Under the pieces are notes generated by a model. That model saw only the letters and a program-made list of their open reading frames with translations, made no database searches and was not told the DNA's origin. A DNA stretch of 52,268 nucleotides, from the NCBI RefSeq assembly GCF_000614975.1, contig NZ_BALM01000030.1, forward strand, positions 1-52,268. Reading direction: 5' to 3'. The stretch is from Shewanella marina JCM 15074. GTDB lineage: Bacteria; Pseudomonadota; Gammaproteobacteria; Enterobacterales; Shewanellaceae. Numbering within the stretch: the first letter of the stretch is position 1; each line of letters starts with the position of its first letter. Shown here in pieces: positions 8,440 to 17,390 of the stretch. The position numbers were made by a program, and so were the translations under genes.

Positions 8440-9225
8440 GTGGCTAGAGTTATTGCCGTAGCGAACCAAAAAGGTGGCGTAGGGAAAACAACCACTTGTG
8501 TGAATTTGGCCGCGTCTTTGGCGGCAACAAAACGCCGAGTATTAGTGATCGATCTTGATCCTCAAGGCAATGCGACAATGGGAAGTGGCGTTGATAAGTA
8601 CGAGGTCGAAAATACTGCTTATGAATTATTGGTTGAAGAGAAACCTTTTAATGAAGTGGTCGTGCGTAATACTTCCGGCAAATATGATTTAATTGCTGCC
8701 AATGGAGATGTCACCGCTGCTGAAGTTAAACTGATCCAATTTTTTGCTCGTGAAATTCGTCTACGTAATGCATTAGCTCCTATCAAAGATGATTACGATT
8801 TTATCTTTATTGATTGTCCACCATCGCTGAATATGTTGACTGTTAATGCGATGTCTGCCGCAGATTCTGTATTGGTACCTATGCAGTGCGAATATTATGC
8901 GTTAGAAGGGTTAACTGCATTAATGGATACCATTAGCAAACTAGGTGCGATGGTTAATCCTAATTTAGTGATCGAAGGGATCTTGCGGACAATGTACGAT
9001 CCGCGTAATCGTTTATCGAATGATGTATCAGATCAGTTAAAACAACATTTTGGTGAAAAAGTTTATCGAACCGTTATTCCTCGTAACGTTCGTTTAGCTG
9101 AAGCGCCAAGCTTTGGCGCACCGGCGATGTATTACGATAAATCGAGTGCTGGGGCTAAAGCTTACCTTGCATTAGCCGGTGAAATTATTCGCCGCGCAGA
9201 ACAACACCTAGCAGTAGAGGCATAA
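8440..9225 (+). CDS. parA: Chromosome-partitioning ATPase ParA (Soj)
   Basis: Walker-type partition ATPase that works with ParB and parS to move newly replicated origins. The deviant Walker A box KGGVGKTTT starts at about residue 11. Walker A' is VIDLDPQGNA and Walker B is DYDFIFIDCPPSL. I chose the GTG at 8440 (VARVIAVANQKGG) because AAGGTG precedes it by a normal distance and it gives the standard 261-residue protein. A TTG at 8407 in the same frame would add eleven unlikely residues. The gene is 9 nt upstream of parB and close to oriC, which marks it as the chromosomal rather than a plasmid copy. Confidence 0.95.
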   Translation: MARVIAVANQKGGVGKTTTCVNLAASLAATKRRVLVIDLDPQGNATMGSGVDKYEVENTAYELLVEEKPFNEVVVRNTSGKYDLIAANGDVTAAEVKLIQFFAREIRLRNALAPIKDDYDFIFIDCPPSLNMLTVNAMSAADSVLVPMQCEYYALEGLTALMDTISKLGAMVNPNLVIEGILRTMYDPRNRLSNDVSDQLKQHFGEKVYRTVIPRNVRLAEAPSFGAPAMYYDKSSAGAKAYLALAGEIIRRAEQHLAVEA

Positions 9226-9234
9226 GGAAGTACC

Positions 9235-10122
9235 ATGAATTTAAAAAAACGCGGATTGGGCAAGGGATTAGATGCGCTATTAAGTACCAGTCAAGCCGCT
9301 AATAATAAAATTGAACAGCCACAAAATGTTCAACCATCTGCTGTTAATGGTGAGATGTTAACTCACTTAGAGATTGATTTACTGCAGTCTGGTAAATACC
9401 AGCCGCGTAAAGATATGTCGAGTGAAGCACTTGAAGAGCTATCTGCTTCAATAAAATCACAAGGGATTATTCAACCTATTGTGGTGCGTAGCATTGCTGA
9501 AAATCAATATGAAATTATTGCTGGTGAACGTCGTTGGCGTGCTGCCATCTTAGCTGGCTTAGATAAGGTTCCTTGTATTATCAAGCAAGTGGCTGATGAA
9601 GCTGCAGTGGCTATTGCACTGATTGAAAATATTCAGCGTGAAGATCTTAATGCGATGGAAGAAGCTATCGCGCTGCAACGTTTGATAGAAGAATTTAGTC
9701 TAACTCATCAACAAGTTGCTACTGCGGTGGGTAAATCTCGTGCAACTGTCTCGAATTTATTACGTTTAAATAGCTTAAATGAACCGGTAAAGCGCCTATT
9801 AGAGCATGGTGACATTGATATGGGGCATGCTCGTGCATTATTAGCGGTTACTGGTGATGAACAAACTAATATCGCTCGAATCGTTGCGGCAAAAGAATTA
9901 ACAGTTCGCGAAACTGAACGTTTAGTGCAAAAATCGCAAAATCCTTCTCAAACCCCCGAAATCCCCGCCAAAGATAATGATATCGCGCGGTTAGAGTCTC
10001 AACTAATTGAAAGACTTGGTGCTAAAGTTTCGATAAATCATAGTATAAAAGGTAAAGGAAAGATTATTATTAATTACCAAAATATTACTGAATTAGATGG
10101 AATTCTTAGTAAAATTAACTAA
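9235..10122 (+). CDS. parB: Chromosome-partitioning protein ParB (Spo0J)
   Basis: CTP-dependent DNA clamp that loads at parS and stimulates ParA. The N-terminal KKRGLGKGLDALL peptide contacts ParA. The CTPase domain follows, with QYQPRK-type sequence (here KYQPRKDMSSEALEELSASIKSQG) and GERRWRAA. The helix-turn-helix is LTHQQVATAVGKSRATVSNLLRLN near residue 160, and a C-terminal dimerisation domain completes the protein. At 295 residues it is typical. It forms an operon with parA. The stop is followed by 226 nt before atpI. Confidence 0.95.
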   Translation: MNLKKRGLGKGLDALLSTSQAANNKIEQPQNVQPSAVNGEMLTHLEIDLLQSGKYQPRKDMSSEALEELSASIKSQGIIQPIVVRSIAENQYEIIAGERRWRAAILAGLDKVPCIIKQVADEAAVAIALIENIQREDLNAMEEAIALQRLIEEFSLTHQQVATAVGKSRATVSNLLRLNSLNEPVKRLLEHGDIDMGHARALLAVTGDEQTNIARIVAAKELTVRETERLVQKSQNPSQTPEIPAKDNDIARLESQLIERLGAKVSINHSIKGKGKIIINYQNITELDGILSKIN

Positions 10123-10233
10123 TTTTAACTTTTTAAATTAGTGTTAATTAAATTAGTTTGTGATGTTAATGGCATTTTTTAGATTATTTCACTGATAAAT
10201 GCGAGCAAACATCCATTTTTCTTTAACTCAAAG

Positions 10234-10261
10234 TTGCATTGAATGCTTGAAACGGTATACT
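10234..10261 (+). promoter_or_regulatory. Candidate promoter of the atp operon
   Basis: TTGCAT (10234-10239) and TATACT (10256-10261) are separated by 16 nt, about 90 nt upstream of atpI. This is the best sigma-70 match in the parB-atpI gap (10123-10348), which otherwise holds only AT-rich sequence. Confidence 0.6.
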
Positions 10262-10348
10262 TTCGCTAGTTTTTTTACTGTTCAGTTGGATTGGTTTTTT
10301 TTAAGCCCGTTCATTGAAATGAAAAAACATTAATGCGGAGAAGAAAAA

Positions 10349-10732
10349 TTGAGTAAGAATTTAGCGCGTCGTGGCCGGTTGGCAGCCTATAAATTAGTGT
10401 TACTACAGGCGGCGGTCGCTGGGGGTGCTTCAATTATCTTTTTCGCCGTGTGGGGAGCGCAGTATGCCATTTCAGCTCTAGCCGGAATGACAATCGCTGT
10501 ACTCCCTAATTTTGTGTTCGCAACCCTCGCTTTCTCTCATTCGGGAGCAAGTTCAGCTGGAAAGGTGTTAACATCTTTTTACTGGGGGGAAGCGGTAAAG
10601 ATGCTATTAACCATTGTTTTATTTTCGCTGGTGTTTATTTATTTAAAGGTGGTATTTATGCCGCTTTTCGTAACCTACACATTGGCTTTAATAGCGCATT
10701 GGACTGCACCTTTATACTTCAAGCAAAGTTAA
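10349..10732 (+). CDS. atpI: ATP synthase protein I
   Basis: Small membrane protein that assists assembly of the c-ring and Mg uptake in some species; it is not part of the mature enzyme. It has 127 residues with four hydrophobic segments (about 12-35, 37-60, 76-98 and 101-120). It starts with TTG after GGAGAAG and is the first gene of the atp operon, 13 nt upstream of atpB. Sequence conservation in this family is low, so the name rests mainly on position, length and membrane topology. Confidence 0.88.
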   Translation: MSKNLARRGRLAAYKLVLLQAAVAGGASIIFFAVWGAQYAISALAGMTIAVLPNFVFATLAFSHSGASSAGKVLTSFYWGEAVKMLLTIVLFSLVFIYLKVVFMPLFVTYTLALIAHWTAPLYFKQS

Positions 10733-10744
10733 GTGGGATGAATC

Positions 10745-11539
10745 ATGGCTGCAACTGGTGAAGCGTTAACACCGCAGGGCTATATCCAGCACCACCTTAC
10801 CAACCTTACGGCTGGTGAAGGTTTCTGGACATGGCACATTGATTCGTTGCTCTTTTCGGTTGGCCTTGGCGTTTTGTTCCTGTGGATTTTCCGCAGCGTT
10901 GCTAAAAAAGCGACTACCGGTGTTCCTGGCAAACTTCAGTGTTTTGTCGAGATGATCGTAGAATTCGTTGATAACAGCGTGAAAGAAACCTTCCATGGTA
11001 AAAACCCGGTTATTGCGCCGTTGGCATTAACTATTTTCGTATGGATATTCATGATGAACTTCATGGATATGGTTCCAGTTGACTGGATCCCATATACAGC
11101 TCAATTAGCTGGCGTGCCTTACTTAAAAGTGGTTCCAACAACAGACTTAAACATCACTCTAAGCTTAGCTTTAGGTGTGTTCATACTGATTATTTATTAC
11201 AGTATTAAAGTCAAAGGCGTAAGTGGTTTTGTTAAAGAACTCACGTTACAGCCGTTTAACCATTGGGCAATGATACCCGTCAACTTACTATTAGAGTCGG
11301 TTACTTTAATTGCAAAACCAATTTCATTGGCATTGCGACTATTTGGTAACTTATACGCAGGTGAGTTGATCTTCATCCTTATTGCGCTTATGTATGGTGC
11401 CAATTGGGCAATTGCTGGTCTAGGTGTAACATTACACGTAGGTTGGTTAATTTTCCATATTTTGGTTATCACGCTACAAGCATTTATCTTCATGATGTTG
11501 ACCATTGTTTATTTAAGCATGGCGCATGAAGATCATTAA
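10745..11539 (+). CDS. atpB: ATP synthase Fo subunit a
   Basis: Proton-channel stator subunit of Fo in the inner membrane. The 264-residue protein carries the essential arginine helix in LLESVTLIAKPISLALRLFGNLYAGELI (Arg near residue 200) and the late helix HILVITLQAFIFMMLTIVYLSMAHEDH. The ATG follows GTGGGATGAATC. It is flanked by atpI and atpE in the standard operon order. Confidence 0.97.
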   Translation: MAATGEALTPQGYIQHHLTNLTAGEGFWTWHIDSLLFSVGLGVLFLWIFRSVAKKATTGVPGKLQCFVEMIVEFVDNSVKETFHGKNPVIAPLALTIFVWIFMMNFMDMVPVDWIPYTAQLAGVPYLKVVPTTDLNITLSLALGVFILIIYYSIKVKGVSGFVKELTLQPFNHWAMIPVNLLLESVTLIAKPISLALRLFGNLYAGELIFILIALMYGANWAIAGLGVTLHVGWLIFHILVITLQAFIFMMLTIVYLSMAHEDH

Positions 11540-11607
11540 GGATTGCTGAAGAAATTTTTTAAACTAAATCATCAACAAACATAAAGATTTAGATACTGGA
11601 GATACAG

Positions 11608-11859
11608 ATGGAAACAATTCTGGGCTTTACTGCAATCGCCGTTGCTCTACTGATCGGTCTAGGTGCACTAGGTACTGCTATCGGTTTCGGCCTTTTAGGT
11701 GGCAAGTTCCTGGAAGGCGCTGCGCGTCAACCAGAAATGGCACCTATGCTACAAGTTAAAATGTTCATCGTAGCGGGTCTTCTTGACGCCGTAACAATGA
11801 TCGGTGTTGGTATTGCGCTTTACATGCTATTCACTAACCCATTGGGTGCAATGCTGTAA
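11608..11859 (+). CDS. atpE: ATP synthase Fo subunit c
   Basis: The c-ring proteolipid. It is an 83-residue hairpin of two membrane helices with the glycine-rich first helix (GLGALGTAIGFGLLGGKFLEG), the polar loop ARQPE and the ion-binding acidic residue in AGLLDAVTMIGVG. A single Asp without the extra polar ligands of sodium types suggests proton coupling. It starts at ATG after CTGGAGATACAG, and the 68-nt gap upstream of it is longer than the other gaps, as in E. coli, where extra translation signals raise c-subunit output. Confidence 0.97.
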   Translation: METILGFTAIAVALLIGLGALGTAIGFGLLGGKFLEGAARQPEMAPMLQVKMFIVAGLLDAVTMIGVGIALYMLFTNPLGAML

Positions 11860-11896
11860 AAAACGCTTCTGTCTTAACTCTAAATAGGAGGCTGTT

Positions 11897-12367
11897 GTGA
11901 ATATCAACGCTACCCTAATCGGTCAGACGGTCGCCTTTATTCTCTTCGTGTGGTTCTGCATGAAGTATGTTTGGCCACCTTTGATGAATGCCATCGAAGA
12001 ACGCCAAAAAAGGATTGCTGACGGGATTGCTGATGCAGACCGTGCGGCTAAAGACCTAGAGTTGGCACAAGCGAAAGCGACTGACCAACTAAAAGACGCC
12101 AAAGCAACGGCTAACGAAATTATTGAGCAAGCTAACAAGCGCAAAGCTCAAATTGTTGACGAAGCTAAAGCTGAAGCAGACGCTGAGCGTGCAAAAATTA
12201 TCGCTCAGGGTAAAGCAGAAATAGAAGCAGAACGTAATCGCGTGAAAGAAGAACTGCGTAAGCAGCTTGCTACTCTTGCCATCACTGGTGCAGAGAAGAT
12301 CCTTGAGCGTTCGATTGATGAATCAGCCCATAGTGACATTGTTAATAAACTTGTCGCTGAAATTTAA
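11897..12367 (+). CDS. atpF: ATP synthase Fo subunit b
   Basis: Peripheral-stalk subunit linking Fo to F1. One N-terminal membrane helix (ATLIGQTVAFILFVWFCMKYVWPPL) is followed by a long charged coiled coil (residues 35-150) that dimerises. It begins with GTG after TAGGAGG. At 156 residues it has the bacterial length. It lies between atpE and atpH in the usual order. Confidence 0.96.
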   Translation: MNINATLIGQTVAFILFVWFCMKYVWPPLMNAIEERQKRIADGIADADRAAKDLELAQAKATDQLKDAKATANEIIEQANKRKAQIVDEAKAEADAERAKIIAQGKAEIEAERNRVKEELRKQLATLAITGAEKILERSIDESAHSDIVNKLVAEI

Positions 12368-12382
12368 TAAGGGAGTAGAGTT

Positions 12383-12916
12383 ATGGCTGAGTTAACCACC
12401 ATCGCTCGCCCTTACGCTAAAGCAGCTTTTGATTTTGCTGTCGAACATGAAGCCGTGGAAAAGTGGGCAGAAATGCTACATTTTACTGCACTGGTGACTG
12501 AAAATGAAACCATGCAACCACTGTTAACTGGCTCTTTAGCCAGTAGCAAACTCGCCGCACTGTTTATCAGTGTATGCGGGGAGCAACTCGACGAGCACGG
12601 TCAAAATTTTGTGAAAGTAATGGCTGAAAACGGTCGCTTAGAGGTACTACCTGCTGTATATCAGCTTTATGCTGAGTATAAACATGAGTGGGCAAAAGAA
12701 GTTGAAGCAAGTGTTGTTTCAGCTATTGAGCTTACTGATGAACAAAAACAGCAAATTAGTGTTTCTTTAGAGAAACGTCTCGCACGCAAAGTTAAACTGA
12801 CTTGCAGCATTGATGCCGCGCTAATCGCCGGTGTAATCATCAAAGCAGGAGATCTAGTCATTGATGGCTCGATCCGCGGTAAATTATCGCGCCTGTCTGA
12901 TAAGCTGCTGTCATAA
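12383..12916 (+). CDS. atpH: ATP synthase F1 subunit delta
   Basis: Connects the peripheral stalk to the top of F1. The 177-residue protein starts [15 protein letters not shown], the family hallmark, and ends with [27 protein letters not shown], the conserved C-terminal signature. The start follows GGGAGTAGAGTT. It is 15 nt downstream of atpF and 14 nt upstream of atpA. Confidence 0.96.
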
Positions 12917-12930
12917 TTGGGAGTTTGAGC

Positions 12931-14470
12931 ATGCAACTGAATTCCACTGAAATCAGCGATCTGATTAAACAGCGGATCGAGCAGTTCGAAGTCGTTAGCG
13001 AATCACGTAACGAAGGTACTATCGTTGCGGTAAGTGACGGCATCATCCGCATTCATGCTTAGCCGATGTAATGCAAGGTGAGATGATTGAACTGCCTGGT
13101 AACCGTTATGCAATCGCGTTGAACTTAGAACGTGATTCTGTAGGTGCCGTAGTAATGGGTCCTTATGCTAATTTAGCAGAAGGCGATAAAGTAAAGACAA
13201 CTGGTCGTATTCTGGAAGTTCCAGTTGGCCGTGGTCTGTTAGGTCGTGTAGTTAACACTCTAGGTGAGCCTATTGATGGTAAAGGACCTGTCGAACATGA
13301 CGGTTTCTCTCCTGTTGAAGTTATTGCTCCTGGTGTTATCGAACGTAAATCAGTTTCTCAACCAGTTCAAACTGGTTATAAAGCGGTTGACTCTATGATC
13401 CTGTGGGACGTGGTCAACGTGAACTGATTATTGGTGACCGTCAGACTGGTAAGTCGGCGATGGCTATTGATGCCATCATCAACCAGAGAGATTCTGGTAT
13501 TAAGTGTGTATACGTAGCTATTGGTCAGAAAGCTTCTACCATCGCTAACGTTGTTCGTAAGCTAGAAGAGCACGGCGCATTGGCTAATACCATTGTTGTT
13601 GTTGCGACTGCTTCTGAAGCTGCTGCACTTCAATACTTAGCACCATATTCTGGTTGTTCAATGGGTGAATACTTCCGCGACCGCGGTGAAGATGCACTAA
13701 TCGTATATGATGATCTATCTAAGCAAGCAGTTGCTTACCGTCAGATCTCATTGCTATTGAAGCGTCCACCAGGACGTGAAGCATACCCAGGTGACGTATT
13801 CTATCTACACTCTCGTTTGCTAGAACGTGCTTCTCGCGTTAACGAAGAGTATGTAGAGCGTTTCACTAATGGTGAAGTGAAGGGAAAGACGGGTTCTTTA
13901 ACTGCACTACCAATTATTGAAACTCAAGCAGGTGACGTATCTGCATTCGTACCAACTAACGTAATTTCTATTACCGATGGTCAGATCTTCCTTGAGACAG
14001 ATCTATTTAACTCAGGCTTACGTCCTGCTGTTAACCCAGGTATTTCGGTTTCTCGTGTTGGTGGTGCGGCTCAGACTAAGATCATCAAGAAACTGTCAGG
14101 TGGTATTCGTACTGCACTTGCACAGTATCGAGAGCTTGCTGCGTTCTCACAGTTTGCATCTGACTTAGACGATGCAACTCGTGCTCAGCTTGAGCATGGT
14201 GAGCGTGTTACCGAACTTATGAAGCAAAAGCAATATGCTCCTATGAGTGTTGCTGCTCAAGCTGTGTCTATTTTCTCTGCAGAAAAAGGCTACTTGAAAA
14301 GCGTTGAGCTAAATAAGGTTGGTGATTTCGAAGCTGCTCTGCTCTCTTTCATGAACAATGAACATGCTGATTTAATGAAGCTTATTAATGAGACCGGTGA
14401 TTACAACGGTGATATTGAAGCTGAATTAACTGCAGGTCTTGAAAAGTTCATGGCAACCCAAACCTGGTAA
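12931..14470 (+). CDS. atpA: ATP synthase F1 subunit alpha (two frameshifts)
   Basis: Non-catalytic nucleotide-binding subunit of F1. The first 43 residues ([20 protein letters not shown]...) run into a TAG at 13060. One extra G at about 13057 (CATGGCTTAGCC) would read [19 protein letters not shown]. The second break is at about 13400: one extra C (ATCCCTGTGGGACGT) would restore [22 protein letters not shown], the P-loop. The rest is intact, with [11 protein letters not shown] and the alpha-subunit signature [17 protein letters not shown] near the middle. The corrected length is 513 residues, the standard size. Two independent single-base losses in an essential-type gene flanked by intact subunits point to sequence error rather than decay. 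Confidence 0.92.
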
Positions 14471-14478
14471 TGACGAAT

Positions 14479-14498
14479 GAGGTGTCTTAAGACACCTC
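14479..14498. other. Perfect 20-bp palindrome between atpA and atpG
   Basis: GAGGTGTCTTAAGACACCTC is an exact inverted repeat in the 50-nt gap between atpA and atpG, with no T-tract after it. In the mRNA it forms a short stable hairpin, probably an intercistronic processing or stability element rather than a terminator, since atpG, atpD and atpC follow. Confidence 0.6.
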
Positions 14499-14520
14499 TG
14501 GTCCAGATTGGAGAGTAGAG

Positions 14521-15381
14521 ATGGCCGGCGCTAAAGAGATTAAAACCAAGATCGCGAGTGTACAAAACACTCAAAAGATCACATCTGCGATGGAAATGGT
14601 TGCAGCCAGCAAAATGCGCAGAGCGCAAGAGCGCATGGCTGCAAGCCGTCCATATGCAGAAAATATGCGTAAGGTGATCGGTCACGTAGCGCAAGGTTCT
14701 CTCGAATATAAACACCCCTATTTAGAGGTGAGAGAAGCCAAGCGAGTTGGTTACATTGTGGTGTCAACCGACCGTGGTCTTTGTGGTGGTCTGAACGTTA
14801 ACTTATTTAAAAAAGTTATCGCAGACGTGAAAAACTGGCGTGAACAAGGTGCAGAAGTTCAATTCTGTCCAATTGGTGCACGCAGCGTACAGTTTTTCAA
14901 AAGCTTTGGTGGTGACGTAGCTGCTTCTGCTTCAGGTTTAGGTGATGCTCCTGCATTAACTGATCTGATCGGAACTGTACGTGTCATGTTAGAAGCTTAC
15001 AACGAAGGCAAGCTAGATCGTCTGTATGTGGTATTCAATAAATTTGTGAATACTATGGCGCAGACTCCTGTGATCGAGCAGCTACTACCTTTACCTAAGT
15101 CTGATGATGATGAGATTTCTCATCATTGGGATTATATCTACGAGCCAGATCCAAAAGAACTTTTGGATACGTTATTGGTTCGTTATGTAGAATCTCAAGT
15201 GTATCAAGGTGTTGTTGAAAATATCGCTTCAGAACAAGCTGCCCGAATGGTAGCGATGAAAGCGGCAACAGACAATGCTGGTGACCTTATCAGTGATCTG
15301 CAATTAGTCTATAACAAGGCTCGTCAGGCTGCTATTACGCAGGAACTGTCGGAAATTGTTTCAGGCGCCGCAGCGGTTTAG
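14521..15381 (+). CDS. atpG: ATP synthase F1 subunit gamma
   Basis: Central rotor shaft of F1. It has an N-terminal coiled coil beginning AGAKEIKTKIASVQNTQKIT and ITSAMEMVAASKMRRAQERM. The C-terminal helix has the signature EQAARMVAMKAATDNAGDLI near residue 240. At 286 residues it is the typical proteobacterial size. The start follows GGAGAGTAGAG. The gene is in the normal operon position between atpA and atpD. Confidence 0.97.
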   Translation: MAGAKEIKTKIASVQNTQKITSAMEMVAASKMRRAQERMAASRPYAENMRKVIGHVAQGSLEYKHPYLEVREAKRVGYIVVSTDRGLCGGLNVNLFKKVIADVKNWREQGAEVQFCPIGARSVQFFKSFGGDVAASASGLGDAPALTDLIGTVRVMLEAYNEGKLDRLYVVFNKFVNTMAQTPVIEQLLPLPKSDDDEISHHWDYIYEPDPKELLDTLLVRYVESQVYQGVVENIASEQAARMVAMKAATDNAGDLISDLQLVYNKARQAAITQELSEIVSGAAAV

Positions 15382-15416
15382 GTTAGGTAACGAATACAAG
15401 TTTTAGAGGATTAATC

Positions 15417-16805
15417 ATGAGCACAGGTACTGTTGTCCAAGTGATTGGCGCGGTTGTGGACGTTGAGTTTCCACAAAATACCGTACCTCAGATATATGAC
15501 GCTCTAGAGATTATCGGTGAAGGTCCATGTAAAGGCTTGGTGCTGGAAGTTCAGCAACAGCTAGGTGGTGGCGTTGTTCGCGCTATTGCTATGGGTACTT
15601 CTGATGGTCTACGTCGTGGTCTTGAGGTTGCAAACTCTGGTTCACCGATTTCTGTTCCGGTAGGGGCTGCGACCCTTGGCCGTATCATGAACGTATTAGG
15701 TGAGCCAATCGATGAAGCGGGTCCAATCGGTGAAGAAGAGCGTTATATTATTCACCGTGCAGCTCCTTCATATGAAGAACAGTCAAGCGCAACAGAGCTT
15801 TTAGAGACTGGTATCAAGGTTATTGACCTTGTTTGTCCATTCGCTAAGGGTGGTAAAGTTGGTCTGTTTGGTGGTGCTGGTGTTGGTAAGACAGTTAACA
15901 TGATGGAACTGATTAACAACATCGCTAAAGCCCACTCAGGTCTATCTGTATTCGCTGGTGTAGGTGAGCGTACCCGTGAAGGTAACGACTTCTACTACGA
16001 AATGCAGGATTCTGGTGTTCTAGATAAAGTGGCCATGGTATATGGTCAGATGAACGAGCCTCCAGGAAACCGTCTACGCGTAGCGTTGACTGGTCTGACT
16101 ATGGCTGAACGTTTCCGTGACGAAGGTAAAGACGTACTATTGTTCGTTGATAATATCTATCGTTACACCCTAGCTGGTACAGAAGTATCTGCACTACTAG
16201 GTCGTATGCCATCTGCGGTAGGTTATCAGCCAACATTGGCTGAAGAGATGGGTGTACTGCAAGAGCGTATTACTTCAACTAAGACAGGCTCTATTACGTC
16301 TGTTCAAGCTGTATACGTACCTGCGGATGACTTAACTGACCCATCGCCAGCAACTACCTTCGCTCACTTAGATGCGACTGTAGTACTTTCACGTCAAATT
16401 GCTTCTTTGGGTATTTACCCTGCGGTTGACCCATTGGATTCTACCTCTCGTCAGTTAGATCCTTTGGTTGTTGGTCAAGAGCACTATGACGTTGCTAACG
16501 GTGTACAAACTGTATTGCAACGCTACAAAGAGCTGAAAGACATCATCGCGATCCTAGGTATGGACGAATTATCTGATGAAGATAAGACAACTGTATCTCG
16601 TGCTCGTAAGATTGAGCGTTTCTTATCTCAGCCTTTCTTCGTAGCAGAAGTCTTTACTGGTTCTCCAGGTAAGTACGTTTCTCTAAAAGACACTATTCGT
16701 GGCTTTAAGGGCTTATTGGAAGGTGAGTTTGACCACATTCCTGAGCAAGCGTTCTACATGGTTGGCTCGATCGAAGAAGCTGTCGAGAAAGCTAACAAGA
16801 AATAA
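15417..16805 (+). CDS. atpD: ATP synthase F1 subunit beta
   Basis: Catalytic subunit of F1. The P-loop GGAGVGKTV is near residue 150, with GERTREGND and the catalytic Glu region just after. The family signature PAVDPLDSTS lies near residue 340. Walker B is VLLFVDNIYRYT. The 462-residue length is standard. The start follows GAGGATTAATC. No irregularity is seen. Confidence 0.98.
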   Translation: MSTGTVVQVIGAVVDVEFPQNTVPQIYDALEIIGEGPCKGLVLEVQQQLGGGVVRAIAMGTSDGLRRGLEVANSGSPISVPVGAATLGRIMNVLGEPIDEAGPIGEEERYIIHRAAPSYEEQSSATELLETGIKVIDLVCPFAKGGKVGLFGGAGVGKTVNMMELINNIAKAHSGLSVFAGVGERTREGNDFYYEMQDSGVLDKVAMVYGQMNEPPGNRLRVALTGLTMAERFRDEGKDVLLFVDNIYRYTLAGTEVSALLGRMPSAVGYQPTLAEEMGVLQERITSTKTGSITSVQAVYVPADDLTDPSPATTFAHLDATVVLSRQIASLGIYPAVDPLDSTSRQLDPLVVGQEHYDVANGVQTVLQRYKELKDIIAILGMDELSDEDKTTVSRARKIERFLSQPFFVAEVFTGSPGKYVSLKDTIRGFKGLLEGEFDHIPEQAFYMVGSIEEAVEKANKK

Positions 16806-16838
16806 CTGGGAATTTCCTAGTTTATTAAGGAGAACGGT

Positions 16839-17267
16839 ATGGCAGCCATGACAGTACATCTTGATATCGTCAGTGCAGAAAGCAGCATTCATTCTGGCCT
16901 TGTAGCACATCTACAAGTGACAGGTGCTGAAGGTGAATTAGGTATTATGCCTGGTCACGCACCGCTACTGACTAATATCAAACCTGGCATGGCGCGCATC
17001 GTCAAGCAAGACGGACAAGAAGAAGTGTTTTATCTTTCAGGTGGTATCTTGGAAGTACAACCAAACTCTGTGTCTGTGTTGGCTGATGTAGTATTGCGTG
17101 CCGATGATATTGATGAAGCTGCAGCGCTTGAAGCCAAGCGTCGTGCTGAAGCTGAAATGGCTCACGCCAGTGCAGATTTCAATTATGCTGCTGCTGCAGT
17201 TGAGTTAGCGCAAGCTATCGCTCAGCTACGCGTAGTTGAAACCATCAAGAAAAATATTGCCAGATAA
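16839..17267 (+). CDS. atpC: ATP synthase F1 subunit epsilon
   Basis: Rotor and inhibitory subunit of F1. Its 142 residues begin MAAMTVHLDIVSAE and run into the beta-sandwich motif GELGIMPGHAPLLTNIKPG, followed by a C-terminal helical hairpin. The annotated ATG follows AAGGAGAACGGT; an internal ATG three codons later is a possible alternative. It is the last gene of the operon and is closed by a terminator at 17281. Confidence 0.96.
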   Translation: MAAMTVHLDIVSAESSIHSGLVAHLQVTGAEGELGIMPGHAPLLTNIKPGMARIVKQDGQEEVFYLSGGILEVQPNSVSVLADVVLRADDIDEAAALEAKRRAEAEMAHASADFNYAAAAVELAQAIAQLRVVETIKKNIAR

Positions 17268-17280
17268 GGTGATAGTGTTA

Positions 17281-17310
17281 AAAAAAGCGTCCAATAGGGC
17301 GCTTTTTTAT
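17281..17310 (+). terminator. Rho-independent terminator of the atp operon
   Basis: AAAAAAGCGTCC pairs with GGGCGCTTTTTT (one wobble pair) over a short loop, ending in a T run immediately after atpC. Confidence 0.88.
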
Positions 17311-17390
17311 TGTCTAAATTTTACGATGCGCTCGATTTTTATTGGAAGGATCCGTTAAGATCAGTGCAATATTTTAAAAAGGAAATTGTC

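Noticed and set aside
12931..14470. Programmed frameshifting in atpA
   Set aside because: Neither break has a slippery heptamer or stimulatory structure, and alpha subunits are not recoded in relatives; simple base loss explains both.
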